The notes: a model not told the origin generated them from the letters alone. A stretch of 63,819 nucleotides of DNA from Ruminococcus sp. AF41-9 (GCF_003477525.1 NZ_QUDO01000022.1:1-63819); one strand, 5' to 3'. Positions 27,324 to 37,843 are shown, numbered from the stretch's first letter. A program made the numbers and translations.

Positions 27324-27526
27324 TGTGAATAAGAATGAATGCGAATAAGAATCAATGAAATGATATGAGGCTGGAGACAAAAAGGAGTTTGTCTCCGACC
27401 TGATATGAAAAGAACCAGAAGATAAGAACTGGCAATAAAAACACTTTCCGAGACATATATTAAAATAGCAGATCAGGGGAAGAAGATTTTCTGATGGCTG
27501 TAAATATGCCGGGAGGTGTTTTTTAT

Positions 27527-28249
27527 TTGAAAAAGTATGGAATGGAGATTCTTATGGCGTGTCTGCTTCTGGTCAGTTTTTTCTTTCTGTCAAGAGAGGC
27601 TGCACAGGTAGCCGGGACAATGAGCAGCAATACCGGGAACAAGAAGTATCAGAGTGAAAATTTGCGGACGATTCTGGTGGATGTAGGGCATGGCGGTGCA
27701 GATCCCGGAATGATCGGAGTGGGCGGTCTGGAAGAAAAAGGAATCAATCTGGAAATTGCTTTGAAAGTAAGGGACGTTCTGGAGAAGAAGGGTTTTACAG
27801 TGATCATGACGCGGGAGCAGGATGAGGGACTTTACGATCAGGACAGCAGAAACCAGAAGGCGCAGGATATGCAGAGAAGGATCGCTCTGATCAAAGAATG
27901 TAAACCTGTTCTGTGTGTGAGTATTCATCAGAACAGTTATCAGGATTCTGCTGTGTATGGACCACAGGTATTTTATTATGAAGATTCTTTGCAGGGGAAA
28001 AAGATGGCAGAGCTGATTCAGACAGAACTGAATACCCGTCTGGAAGTGAAGCGTCCCAGAGAGGCAAAGGGAAATAAAACTTATTATCTGCTGAAGCGAA
28101 GCGAAAGTGTTCTGAACATTGTGGAGTGTGGATTTCTCACAAACCCACAGGAAGCAGAACTTCTCCAGACAGAGGAATATCAACAGAAGGTGGCGGAAGC
28201 AGTGGCTGAGGGAATCTGTACTTATCTGGAGCAGCAGGATATCAAATAA
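27527..28249 (+). CDS. cwlD: N-acetylmuramoyl-L-alanine amidase, CwlD-like
   Basis: This zinc amidase cuts the peptide from muramic acid; CwlD does so in making muramic lactam for spore cortex. The 240-residue protein has an N-terminal span and an Amidase_3 domain with VDVGHGG (Zn His), a Glu in GLEEKGIN, SIHQN (second His) and VECGFLTN (catalytic Glu). The TTG at 27527 follows GGGAGGT at normal spacing, so I prefer it to the ATG at 27494. The CwlD assignment is by length and order of motifs; another amidase is possible. Confidence 0.8.
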   Translation: MKKYGMEILMACLLLVSFFFLSREAAQVAGTMSSNTGNKKYQSENLRTILVDVGHGGADPGMIGVGGLEEKGINLEIALKVRDVLEKKGFTVIMTREQDEGLYDQDSRNQKAQDMQRRIALIKECKPVLCVSIHQNSYQDSAVYGPQVFYYEDSLQGKKMAELIQTELNTRLEVKRPREAKGNKTYYLLKRSESVLNIVECGFLTNPQEAELLQTEEYQQKVAEAVAEGICTYLEQQDIK

Positions 28250-28371
28250 CACCTCAAAAATATTTATTTTGTGTGAACTTACTTTTAATGAAACTGGATT
28301 TTTGTTATACTGATAGGGATTTGGCGGAAAGTTAACTGTCATTTACTTATGAAAATATACAGGGGGAAGAT

Positions 28372-30503
28372 ATGCTTGGAATGATTTACCTGTTCCTGGC
28401 GGTTATGCTGGGATATGAAGGTTCAAAGATACTTACTGAGAAAAATAATCATGCAGGATATGCCGCTAACCGGATCTGGCTGATTTTACCGGCATCCTTT
28501 GGCGTGGGAATGCTGGTGCTTACCTGGATCGTCTATATTGTTTCGTGGTTTGCAAGCGTGGTGGGAGGAATAAAAAATCCTCTCTTATATGGAAATGCAG
28601 CCGGGATGATCGGGAGCGTGATTATTCTGCTTCTGATGTTTATTCGGAAATATAAAAATGAAAGTAAAAATAAAAGCCAAAATAAAGATAAAAATGACAG
28701 GATTCAGATGAAGTTCTGGAATGACTGGATCGCGGATAAGAAAAGATTCCGGAAGGAAGCTGTTGTGTTTGCTTTTCTGCTGGCGTTTATTACATATATG
28801 ATGTTCTATGTCTTTTATATGAAAGATGGAATTTTATATTCCGGAGTGACGGTGTATGGTGATTATGCGCCACACACTGCTATGATGCGGTCTTTTTCTG
28901 CGGGTAATAATTTCCCGACACAGTATCCGCATTATGGTGGTGCAGATGTGAAATATCATTTTATGTTCCAGTTTCTTGCAGGAAATCTGGAGTATCTGGG
29001 GATGCGGCTGGATTTTGCCTATAATATTGTGAGCATCGGAGCATTGCTTGGATTTCTGATGCTTTTATATGAGCTGGCACTGCGGATCACAGGGAAAATG
29101 TGCTGTGGTGTTCTGACGCTGGTGTTTTTCTTTTTCAGAAGTGGAAATGCTTTTTTCCGGTTTGTGTGGGAACATATCCAGAGTGGTGATCTGCTTTCTA
29201 CGCTCTCAGAAAATGAGTCTTTTATTGGTTATACGACAAATGAGAACTGGGGGCTTTGGAATTTTAATGTGTATTTAAATCAGAGACATCTTGCGTTTGG
29301 TCTGTTGATGGTGACACTCGCACTTTATCTTTTTATGGATTGGCTGGAAGCGGGAATGCGCATGAGGAACGAGGAATTGTCTGGATACGTGGACGGCTGT
29401 TTTCAAAAGAAGCGTGGAAGAGCAGAAATCTGGAACAGGCGTTACTGATGGGACTTTTTCTGGGACTGTGTGCATTCTGGAATGGTGCGGCAGTGATCGG
29501 CGGCTTGCTGATTTTGTGTGGATTTGCTGTTTTTTCGGATGGCAAGCTGGACTATGCGCTCATGGCTGGTGTGACGATTTTCTTTTCGTTTCTTCAGACG
29601 AAGATTTTTATTTCAGGAAGTGCCATGAGTCCTCAGATTTATCTGGGATTTCTGGCAGAGGATAAGACGCTCTGGGGAGTGATAAAGTATTTATTCTGGG
29701 TGAGTGGAGTCTTTTTCCTTGGACTGGTGGTGCTGGCTGTTTTCCTGAAAAGACGGGAGAGGATGATCATGCTGGGATTTCTGTTTCCGACATTCTTTGC
29801 GTTTACTTTGCTGATGACACCGGATATTAATGTGAATCATAAGTATATTATGGTTTCGTATGCGTATCTGGCGGTGTTCTGGGCGTGGGCGGTGTGTGCC
29901 CTGTGGGGAAGTGGCGGTCTGCGCAGAGCGGGGCTGTATAAACCGCAGGCGGATGAGTCTGGCGAAAGAAATGGAACTTCCGGGAAAACAGATCAGAAAT
30001 CATCTGCTGTTGCTTTGCGTCTGGGAAGAAAATTTCTGGCAATTGTGCTGACTGTATGCCTGACTGCTACAGGAATTTATGATTTTGTGGTGATCGTGAA
30101 GGGAAATGGTCCCGGCAGAAGAGTGACTGTAAATATGGAGAGTGAGCTGACACAGTGGCTGGAGGCTCATCTGGAAAAGAATGATCTGATTCTGACTCCT
30201 GAGTACAGTATGAATGAGGTTACCATGTCCGGTGCGATGCTGTATTGTGGATGGCCGTATTATGCGTGGTCAGCAGGGTATGATACGAATTATCGTGCGG
30301 CGCAGGCGGTGACGATTTATACGACATCTGACAGGGAAGAACTGAAAGATGTGGTGAAACGGGAGAAGATTACTTATATTCTGTTTGAGGAAGGCTCTGA
30401 GTTTGAACAGCAGCAGTGCAGGGAAGATGTGATCGCGGATGTCTATGAGATGGTTTATGAGACCGGGGATGGACGGATTCGGATTTATAAGACAACGGAA
30501 TGA
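28372..30503 (+). pseudogene. Large polytopic membrane protein, glycosyltransferase-like (single-base frameshift)
   Basis: It reads normally to about 29390 (LALYLFMDWLEAG). It then continues in the next frame with RLFSKEAWKSRNLEQALL up to 30503. Losing one base near 29390-29400 explains the switch. Restored, it is about 710 residues with about 12 spans and a loop with GDYAPHTAMMRSF and QYPHYGGADVKYHFMFQF near 160-200. That loop pattern resembles the DUF2298 protein encoded next. Such proteins are thought to be lipid-linked sugar transferases, but no substrate is known. Confidence 0.65.
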
Positions 30504-30623
30504 AATATTTGTTTTTGAGTTGTTAAGTTTTGGGTTGTGCGAGGCAGCTTTAGGTGAATCGTATTAATTTGAGAAAATAAAGATGAGAAAATAAAAAATA
30601 AGCAGGTGAGGAGGAGATTACAG

Positions 30624-32926
30624 ATGAAGAAATGGGCACCGAGAGTGCTTCTGGCTATGGTTCTTGTGGGAGCGTCAGCGTTTCTGCTGAAAGGGGATGT
30701 GTGGACATTCTGGACGTGGTGGCTGCTGGCTTTCCTGATGGGAATGGTGGCGATGCCTGTGACAGGGAGACTGTTTGCAGGGTTTGAGGATAAGGGATGG
30801 ATGTTTTCAAAGGTACTGGCAGTTGCGGTTACGGGGCTTTTGACCTGGCTGCTGGTATCTGTGAAGATTCTGCCATTTACGGCGGCTGCGTGTATTGGTG
30901 TATGTGTGGTGTGCGCGGCTGGTTGTGGAGTTTTGTTTCATTTTCAGTTGAAGAAGGGGATTGACTGTCTTCCGGCTGGTAAGGGGAATCTGGTTTTCTG
31001 GGAAGAAGTTCTGTTTTTTGTATTTTTCCTGATGTGGACGTATTTTGCAGGATTCCGGCCGCAGGCGTATGGTACGGAGAAGTTTATGGATTATGGTTTT
31101 ATGGAAGCCATGATGCGGAGTACGACTCTTCCGGCGAGGGATCTGTGGTATTCGGAAGGTACGATCAATTATTATTATGGTGGTCAGTATTTTGCGGTGT
31201 TTCTGACGAAATTGTCCGGAAGTAAGGTGGAGCTGACTTATAATCTGATGCGTACGTTTGTGGCGGCGTTTGCGTTTAGTCTTCCGTTTTCGCTGGTCTA
31301 TCAGATGTCTGTGGACAGGCTGAGAGACTGCGGGAAAAAAGGGCTGGCAGAGGGGACTTTTGGAAAGTCGGCTGTAAATCAGGTGGAGAAAGTGAGAGGA
31401 TGGCGGAGTTTTGTGCCGGTGGCAGCGGGATTGACAGCGGGACTTGCGGTTTCGATTGCGGGAAATATGCATTATGTGGTCTACAGTAAGATTATTCCGT
31501 GGATTCAGAAGCTTCAGGGAAAGGAAGTGGACAGCTACTGGTTCCCGGATGCAACGCGTTACATTGGATATAATCCGGATGTGCCGGATAAGACGATTCA
31601 TGAGTTTCCGTGTTATTCTTTTGTTCTCGGGGATCTGCATGCGCATGTGGTGAATGTGATGTTTGTGCTGCTTCTGGTGGGACTGCTTTATGCGTGGATG
31701 CGTAATGTGCGTATGCGTGAGGCGGTGATTGGAAGACCGGGAAGGAAGGAATTCTGGAAAAAGCAGCTTTTGATGCCGCATATTCTGCTGGCTGCGGTTA
31801 TGATTGGGATGTTCCGGTTTACGAATTACTGGGATTTTCTGATTTATTTTGTTGTGACCGGCGGAGTGATTTTGTTTGCCAATGTTGTTCAGTTTGAAGG
31901 GAAAGTGAAGCGGATACTGGCGGTGACTGCGGCGCAGGCGGTGGAGATCGTGATCATTTTTTATGTGGTTTCGCTGCCGTTTACTCTCCAGTTTGACAGT
32001 ATGTTTAAGGGAGTGGGAATTGCGCAGTATCATTCGATGATTCATCAGTTGTCGATTTTGTGGGGACTTCCGGTGGTTTTGACGGTGATGCTGATTGGAT
32101 GTATTGTCTGGGAAAAGGTGAAGGTCCGTGGCGGTCAGAAGATGAGTCTGTATCGGCTGATGAAGGCGGTTTCGGTGCCGGATCTTTTTGTGGTTGTTAT
32201 GGGGCTTTGTGCAATCGGGCTGATCGCGATTCCGGAGTTTGTTTATGTAAGAGATATCTATGAGAATGGCCATGCCAGGGCGAATACGATGTTTAAGCTG
32301 ACTTATCAGGCGTATATGTTGTTCGGGATGACTATGGGTTATGGGATTTTCCGGATGATTGTTACTGCGCGTGAGAAGGTGTTTAAGGTTGTGTCGGTGA
32401 TTGGTCTGGTGTTGCTGTGCTGGACGTTTGGATATCTTGGGATTAGTGTGCATTCGTGGTTTGGGGATGTGTGGAAAGTCTCTGATTATAAAGGACTGAA
32501 TGCGACTTCTTTTCTGGAGAATGATTTTGCGGAGGATGTTGGCGGTATTCAGTGGCTGAAGGAGAATGTGAAGGGCTCGCCGGTTGTGCTGGAAGCGAAT
32601 GGGGACAGTTATACCGGGTATGAGCGTGTTTCAGCTATGACGGGACTGCCGACTCTGCTGGATGGTATGTTCATGAGTGGCTCTGGAGAGATGATACAGC
32701 GGATCTGAATCAGAAGAGGGCGGATGTTGAGAGTATTTATACTTCTTCGGATGTGGAGTATGTGAAGGAGCTGGTGGAGAAGTATGGGGTTTCTTATATT
32801 TTTGTTGGTTCGAAAGAGCGGGAAAAGTATGGGGAGCGATTAAATGAGGAGACTTTGAATTCGATTGGGACGGTGGTGTTCCGGGATGAGAGGTCGGAGA
32901 CTTATATTTTGGAGGTTTCGGAGTAG
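30624..32926 (+). pseudogene. DUF2298 / YYY-motif membrane protein (single-base frameshift)
   Basis: This multi-span protein has the family signature: MDYGFMEAMMRSTTLPARD, then INYYYGGQY near 185 (the YYY motif) and HEFPCYSFVLGDLHAHV near 330. The frame breaks near 32660, where CTGCTGGATGG lacks one G. The next frame gives GWYVHEWLWR and runs to a stop at 32926. Restored length is about 767. The ATG at 30624 follows GAGGAGG. The family is likely a membrane glycosyltransferase with an unknown product; the preceding gene is probably its partner. Confidence 0.78.
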
Positions 32927-32994
32927 CTTCGGGAATTTTGGAAGTTGACAGGGAGCCTGGATTTAGGAAAATAAAAACAATAAAAATGATAAAA

Positions 32995-33031
32995 GCGGCA
33001 ATCGTGCGAAAAGAGCATGATTGCCGTTTTT
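32995..33031 (+). terminator. Terminator after the membrane-protein pair
   Basis: GCGGCAATCGTGC pairs with GCATGATTGCCGT and is followed by TTTTTG. Confidence 0.85.
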
Positions 33032-33066
33032 GAGGTCCAGGAAGGGGAGGCTTATCGAAGGGTGAC

Positions 33067-33271
33067 GCCCGGAAAAATAGTTCCTTTTGTGTGCGGTTTC
33101 GGGGCCTAAGATATTCTAAGCCACCAGAAATCTGCTAAAACCATGAGAAAACAGAGCCAAACTCGCCTTCGGCTCAGACAGTGTCTCTGTTTTCTCATAA
33201 CGCAGATTTCTGCTGACTAAGAATATCTAAGACCCCTGCAAATGCACACAAAAGGAACTATTTTTCCGGGC
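33067..33271 (+). repeat. Fold-back element, copy 3
   Basis: This 205-bp element has perfect 28-nt outer arms (33067-33094 with 33244-33271). The middle stem pairs CCTAAGATATTCTAAG with CTAAGAATATCTAAG. The inner arms ATGAGAAAACAGAG and CTCTGTTTTCTCAT are a perfect 14-bp stem. The loop is AAACTCGCCTTCGGCTCAG. The fixed motifs CGGTTTCGG and CCTGCAAATG face each other at the outer junction. It sits just after a terminator. Confidence 0.85.
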
Positions 33272-33355
33272 TGATATTGGAAGAAGAGAAGTAGTGTACA
33301 CATGGATAATAATTATTGGAAATAATTATAAAACTTATTAATTTTTAGTTTTATT

Positions 33356-33384
33356 TTGGGCTTTTACTGTGCTTTTTCTATAAT
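33356..33384 (+). promoter_or_regulatory. Probable promoter of the LRR gene
   Basis: TTGGGC (33356-33361), 17 nt, TATAAT (33379-33384). The surrounding 200 bp are much more AT-rich than the flanks. Confidence 0.5.
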
Positions 33385-33498
33385 GTTATGTTATCATAAA
33401 AGAGTCTTATAAAATGCTTTATGGGGCTATTTTATGATTAAGGAGGATGAAAAAGCAATGAGAAAGGAAGCTTCTGACAGAAAGGGGAAAAAACGCGT

Positions 33499-35031
33499 AT
33501 GAAAAGGATCATAAAGAATATTTTATTATTTGCTACAATAATTACCAGCGTATTTGTTGCTTGTACAGCAGTTCAGGCAGAGAATAAGTATCAGGATGGG
33601 GATTATACCTATACTGTTGAGTTTGGAAAAGCTACATTGGTAAAATATACGGGAAACAGTTTGGATATTATTGTTCCGTCAGTACTTGGTGGAAAGCCAT
33701 TAGTAGAAATAGAGAATGGAGCTTTTTATAACAATAACTATATTAATTCAGTTGTTTTGCCTGATACGGTAAAAAAAATGGGGCAGGGTGTTTTTAAAGG
33801 CTGCGAGAATTTGCAAAATGTGCATTTCCCAACAGATATTACGTCTATATCTGAGGAAATGTTTGCTGGATGCAGCAGTTTAAAAGAATTTACTTTTTCT
33901 AGAAAAATAAAAGGAATAGGACAGGGAGCGTTTCAGGGGTGTTCAAGTCTGAAGAATATAATTTGTCCAAGTGTCAATTCATTAGGATTTAGATGCTTTG
34001 CAAATTGTACTTCGTTGAAATCTGTTATTTTTAAAAAGGGAATTGTAGAAAGCTCCGGTGGAACTTTTTCAAAATGTGTAAATTTAGAAACGGTAGTATT
34101 TCCGCAGGGAACGAAAGTAATAGCTTTTGCAACATTTGAAGATTGCAAATCCTTGAAACATATTACACTTCCCAAAAGTATTACTCGTATTGATTTTATA
34201 GCGTTTATTGGTTCTGGTATTGTTGACATTGAAATACCAGATTCCGTTGAACAATGTGGAGAGCGTATTTTTGAAGACTGTACTAATCTTCAAAAGGTTA
34301 AATGGTTTGCCTCCAATCTTCCGCATTGCACATTTGAAAGATGTACTTCATTAAAAAGTGTAGTTTTAGGTGAAAAATTGTCAAAAATATCATATTTAGT
34401 TTTTGAAGGTACAACCCAATTGGAAACATTGCGCATTCCTTCTTATACTATAGTCGATAACGAGGCCTTTTCTGGAGCAGAAGCCCTTCATACTATTTAT
34501 GGAGTCAAAGGCAGTAATGCAGAAACAGTAGCAAAAGCGGTTGGGCTTAATTTTGTTCCGGTTAAGGACATTTCTGTAAAATTAAATAAGACGAAACTCA
34601 TGCTGTATACAATGAAGGGAAAAAACACAGCCACTTTAAAAGCTGTAGTTAGCGGTAGCACATCTACCCCGACCTGGACCAGTTCGGATATCGGTGTTGT
34701 TCAGGTCAATACAAGTGGGAAGATTGTTGCGAAGAAGTCTGGTACAGCTTATGTGACAGTCACGCTTGGAAATAAAAGTGCATCTTGTAAGGTTACGGTT
34801 AAAAAGCCGGCTTTAACAGTGAAGAAAAAAACAGTTGCTCTGAAAAAAGGTCAGAGTTATACGATTTCTTATTCAGCAGTTCCGGCAGGAAAAGCTGTAT
34901 TTAAGAGTTCTGATGCGAAATGCGTTACAGTAAATGCGAATGGGAAAATAGTTGCCAAACGCAAAGGTACAGCTATTATTTCAGTAAGTTGTAATAATAT
35001 TATACAGAAAATAAAGATAACCGTACAATAA
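33499..35031 (+). CDS. Secreted leucine-rich-repeat (BspA-type) protein with Ig-like domains
   Basis: This 510-residue surface protein has a signal peptide ending near residue 27. About a dozen BspA/LRR_5 repeats (about 45-350) follow the pattern of F-x-x-C-xx-L-xx-V/I, and then two bacterial Ig-like (Big_2-type) domains (about 365-510). No LPXTG or membrane anchor is seen. Such proteins commonly mediate host or surface binding. The repeat part is more AT-rich than its neighbours, which may mean recent transfer. The C-terminal Ig part is closer to the local base use. Confidence 0.85.
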   Translation: MKRIIKNILLFATIITSVFVACTAVQAENKYQDGDYTYTVEFGKATLVKYTGNSLDIIVPSVLGGKPLVEIENGAFYNNNYINSVVLPDTVKKMGQGVFKGCENLQNVHFPTDITSISEEMFAGCSSLKEFTFSRKIKGIGQGAFQGCSSLKNIICPSVNSLGFRCFANCTSLKSVIFKKGIVESSGGTFSKCVNLETVVFPQGTKVIAFATFEDCKSLKHITLPKSITRIDFIAFIGSGIVDIEIPDSVEQCGERIFEDCTNLQKVKWFASNLPHCTFERCTSLKSVVLGEKLSKISYLVFEGTTQLETLRIPSYTIVDNEAFSGAEALHTIYGVKGSNAETVAKAVGLNFVPVKDISVKLNKTKLMLYTMKGKNTATLKAVVSGSTSTPTWTSSDIGVVQVNTSGKIVAKKSGTAYVTVTLGNKSASCKVTVKKPALTVKKKTVALKKGQSYTISYSAVPAGKAVFKSSDAKCVTVNANGKIVAKRKGTAIISVSCNNIIQKIKITVQ

Positions 35032-35194
35032 CGGACAGAAAGAAAAGTATGGGACTTGCCTGAGGGTTTTGTAAAAGCTGAATAAATGATAGAGACAAAA
35101 GCAGAAAAATCGTGTACAATAGCAATTGTGGAATCATAAAAAATAAAGCAACAAACGAAAGAAATTAAAGAAACGAAAAGAAAGCAGGAATAAA

Positions 35195-36250
35195 ATGAAA
35201 GCAGAAGTTGTATCCATGACAGCGGACAACCTTAATATGGAAGCAATCCGTCGTGGTGGAGAGATACTGAAACAGGGTGGTTTGGTTGCGTTTCCTACGG
35301 AGACAGTTTATGGTCTTGGGGGAGATGCGTTGAATCCGCAGGCATCTATGAAGATTTATGCTGCAAAGGGCAGACCGTCAGATAATCCTCTGATCGTGCA
35401 TATTGCAGAGTTTGACAAGCTGGCTCCAATTGTAGCAGAGGTTCCGGAGAAGGCTAAGATTCTGGCTGAGAAATACTGGCCGGGTCCGCTGACTATGATC
35501 CTTCCGAAATCTGATCTGGTGCCGAAGGAAACTACGGGAGGTCTGGACAGTGTGGCTGTTCGTTTCCCGAGTGATAAAATTGCGCAGGAGCTTATTAAAG
35601 CTGCCGGTGGTTATGTGGCTGCACCGAGTGCAAATACTTCCGGAAGACCGAGCCCGACTACCGCACAGCATGTAGAGGAGGATCTTGGAGAAGCGATTGA
35701 GATGATCATTGACGGAGGCCAGGTGGGGATTGGTCTGGAGTCTACGATTGTTGATTTTACAGAGGATGTTCCGGTGGTTCTGCGTCCGGGTTATATTTCG
35801 CTGGAAATGCTGCAGGATACTTTGGGAGATGTAAGAATGGACAAGGGGCTGATCGCAGCGGACAGCAAGGTTCGCCCGAAAGCACCTGGCATGAAATATC
35901 GTCATTACGCACCGAAGGCGGATCTGGCTATTGTGGAAGGTTCAGAGGAAGCTGTGGTTGCTAAGATTAATCAGCTTGCAGCAGAGGCGAAGGCGCGTGG
36001 TGAGCAGGTTGGTATTATTGCTACGGATGAGACGAAGGACAGGTATCCGGAGGGTCTGGTAGTAAGTATCGGAAGCAGAAAAGAAGAAGAGAGTATTGCG
36101 CATCATCTGTATGAAGTGTTAAGGGATTTTGACCAGAGCGCGGTTAAATCTATTTACTCAGAGGCATTTTATACACCAAGGATGGGACAGGCAATCATGA
36201 ATCGTCTGCTGAAAGCAGCAGGACATAAGATTATTCAGGCAGAAGAATAA
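35195..36250 (+). CDS. ywlC: L-threonylcarbamoyladenylate synthase (Sua5/YwlC)
   Basis: This enzyme makes threonylcarbamoyl-AMP for the t6A modification of tRNA. The 351-residue protein has the YrdC domain (about 15-200; KQGGLVAFPTETVYGLG near 26, KGRPSDNPLI near 60) and the extra C-terminal Sua5 domain (about 240-345), typical of the long form. It is followed by rpiB after 29 bp. Confidence 0.93.
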   Translation: MKAEVVSMTADNLNMEAIRRGGEILKQGGLVAFPTETVYGLGGDALNPQASMKIYAAKGRPSDNPLIVHIAEFDKLAPIVAEVPEKAKILAEKYWPGPLTMILPKSDLVPKETTGGLDSVAVRFPSDKIAQELIKAAGGYVAAPSANTSGRPSPTTAQHVEEDLGEAIEMIIDGGQVGIGLESTIVDFTEDVPVVLRPGYISLEMLQDTLGDVRMDKGLIAADSKVRPKAPGMKYRHYAPKADLAIVEGSEEAVVAKINQLAAEAKARGEQVGIIATDETKDRYPEGLVVSIGSRKEEESIAHHLYEVLRDFDQSAVKSIYSEAFYTPRMGQAIMNRLLKAAGHKIIQAEE

Positions 36251-36279
36251 TAAATTTTAAATTTCAGGAGGAAAAGGAA

Positions 36280-36711
36280 ATGATAGCTTTAGGGTGCGAT
36301 CATGGCGGATATGAGTTAAAGCTGGAGATTAAAAAATATCTGGATGAGAAGGGAATCGAATATAAGGATTATGGCTGTGACAGTCTGGAATCCGTAGATT
36401 ATCCGGTATATGCCAAAAAGGTTGCTCATGCGATCGTTGATGGAGAATGTGAGAAGGGAATCCTGATCTGTGGAACAGGTATCGGAATTTCCATCACAGC
36501 AAATAAGATTAAAGGAATCAGAGCTGCGCTTTGCACAGACTGCTTCAGTGCAGAGGCAACCAGACTTCACAATGATGCGAATGTTCTGGCACTTGGGGGA
36601 AGAGTGGTAGGACCTGGACTGGCTGTGAAGATTGTAGATACATTCTTAAATACACCGTTCTCCAATGATGAGAGACACATCAGAAGAATCAATCAGATGG
36701 AGACAGAATAA
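36280..36711 (+). CDS. rpiB: Ribose-5-phosphate isomerase B
   Basis: This interconverts ribulose- and ribose-5-phosphate. The 143-residue protein starts MIALGCDHGGYELK with the conserved CDHGG. It has ICGTGIGISITANK (phosphate site) and the RRINQME end. It is co-oriented with ywlC upstream and dCMP deaminase downstream, a common clostridial order. Confidence 0.95.
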   Translation: MIALGCDHGGYELKLEIKKYLDEKGIEYKDYGCDSLESVDYPVYAKKVAHAIVDGECEKGILICGTGIGISITANKIKGIRAALCTDCFSAEATRLHNDANVLALGGRVVGPGLAVKIVDTFLNTPFSNDERHIRRINQMETE

Positions 36712-36850
36712 GAGAGAAATAAAAAATTATAAGAAGTAAGAAATAAAGAATAAAAGGATAAAGGATGGCCAGGGGCTGGGATGTTGAGTGGGGAGATGCC
36801 CCGATTCTTCGGTACAGTCGCTGGCTGTCTTTGACAGTAGGAGGTTATGC

Positions 36851-37345
36851 ATGATGGATAAAAATTGTAAGCGTACGGATTATTTGTCCTGGGATGAATA
36901 TTTTATGGGGATTGCCATGATGTCAGGAATGCGTTCCAAGGATCCGAACTCTCAGGTGGGAGCCTGTATTGTAAGTAAGGATAATAAGATTTTGTCTGTG
37001 GGTTATAATGGTTTTCCGACCGGATGCTCCGATGATGAGTTTCCGTGGGCGAGAGAGGGAGACAGCCTGCATACGAAGTATTTTTATGTGACACACAGTG
37101 AATTAAATGCGATTCTGAATTACAGAGGGGGAAGTCTGGAGGGTGCGAAGCTGTATGTTTCTCTTTTTCCATGTAATGAGTGTGCCAAGGCAATTATTCA
37201 GGCTGGAATTAAGACGATTGTGTATGACTGTGACAAGTATGCAGATACTCCGGCAGTGATCGCGTCGAAGAGAATGCTGGATGCAGCGGGAGTACGCTAT
37301 TATAAATATAGCAGGACTGGAAGAAATATTCATATTGAGGTGTAG
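36851..37345 (+). CDS. Deoxycytidylate (dCMP) deaminase
   Basis: This zinc enzyme turns dCMP into dUMP for thymidylate synthesis (ComEB-type). The zinc motifs are HSELNAI near 80 (His and catalytic Glu) and PCNECA near 107. The ATG at 36851 has AGGAGG upstream; the frame from 36788 would add 21 unconserved residues. Confidence 0.9.
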   Translation: MMDKNCKRTDYLSWDEYFMGIAMMSGMRSKDPNSQVGACIVSKDNKILSVGYNGFPTGCSDDEFPWAREGDSLHTKYFYVTHSELNAILNYRGGSLEGAKLYVSLFPCNECAKAIIQAGIKTIVYDCDKYADTPAVIASKRMLDAAGVRYYKYSRTGRNIHIEV

Positions 37346-37375
37346 AGCACGGAATATTTCCGTAATTTTGACTCT

Positions 37376-37404
37376 TGACACACCCTGACATTTCGCATAA
37401 AATA
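37376..37404 (+). promoter_or_regulatory. Promoter of proS
   Basis: TTGACA (37376-37381), a 17-nt spacer, and TAAAAT (37399-37404), directly before the T-box leader. Confidence 0.8.
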
Positions 37405-37419
37405 AAACCAAATGCGAAA

Positions 37420-37665
37420 TATTTACGGCGATGAAGAGAATAGTACATAAGGAGCAATCCCAGAGAGGAATCCCGTGTGGTGGAAGGATTCTGTGCGTGA
37501 GTTATGGAACCGGCCTCGGAGCCCCGTACAATTGAAGTACGGCGTTTTTCCTGCGTTATCGGAAAAAGAGCGAGCAGTGTGCAGGCATTTGGGCACAGTG
37601 CTAATTAGGGTGGTACCGCCGAAGCCTTTCGGTCCCTTGTGAGGGATGCTGGGCTTCTTTTTTTC
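37420..37665 (+). promoter_or_regulatory. T-box riboswitch (tRNA-Pro sensing)
   Basis: The leader has the invariant T-box sequence AGGGTGGTACCGC (37607-37619). After it comes a terminator hairpin (GAAGCC...GGTCCCTT with AGGGATG...GGGCTTC) and seven T's. The upstream Stem I has the usual purine-rich bulge and a likely specifier, CCG (37510-37512), a Pro codon after GAA. Uncharged tRNA-Pro would favour the antiterminator and switch on proS. The specifier position is inferred by eye. Confidence 0.9.
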
Positions 37666-37843
37666 GTCTTTGTATGGCACTGGTGTGATACAGAAGAAAA
37701 TAAGAAAAATAAGAAGAAAATGCATTCCGCCGCGACTATATCCTGAGTAAAAGAGAACAGAAAGCTGAAAGTTTTTCTATAAAAACCGGCAGTTTTTTTG
37801 TTTCAGTCAGGATCAACACAATCACATAAAAAGGAGAAAAATC

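Noticed and set aside
30807..32453. A 548-codon open frame on the minus strand
   Set aside because: It lies wholly inside the DUF2298 gene, has a biased His/Arg/Asn-rich product, no ribosome site and no recognisable domain. It is a by-product of the codon use of the sense gene.
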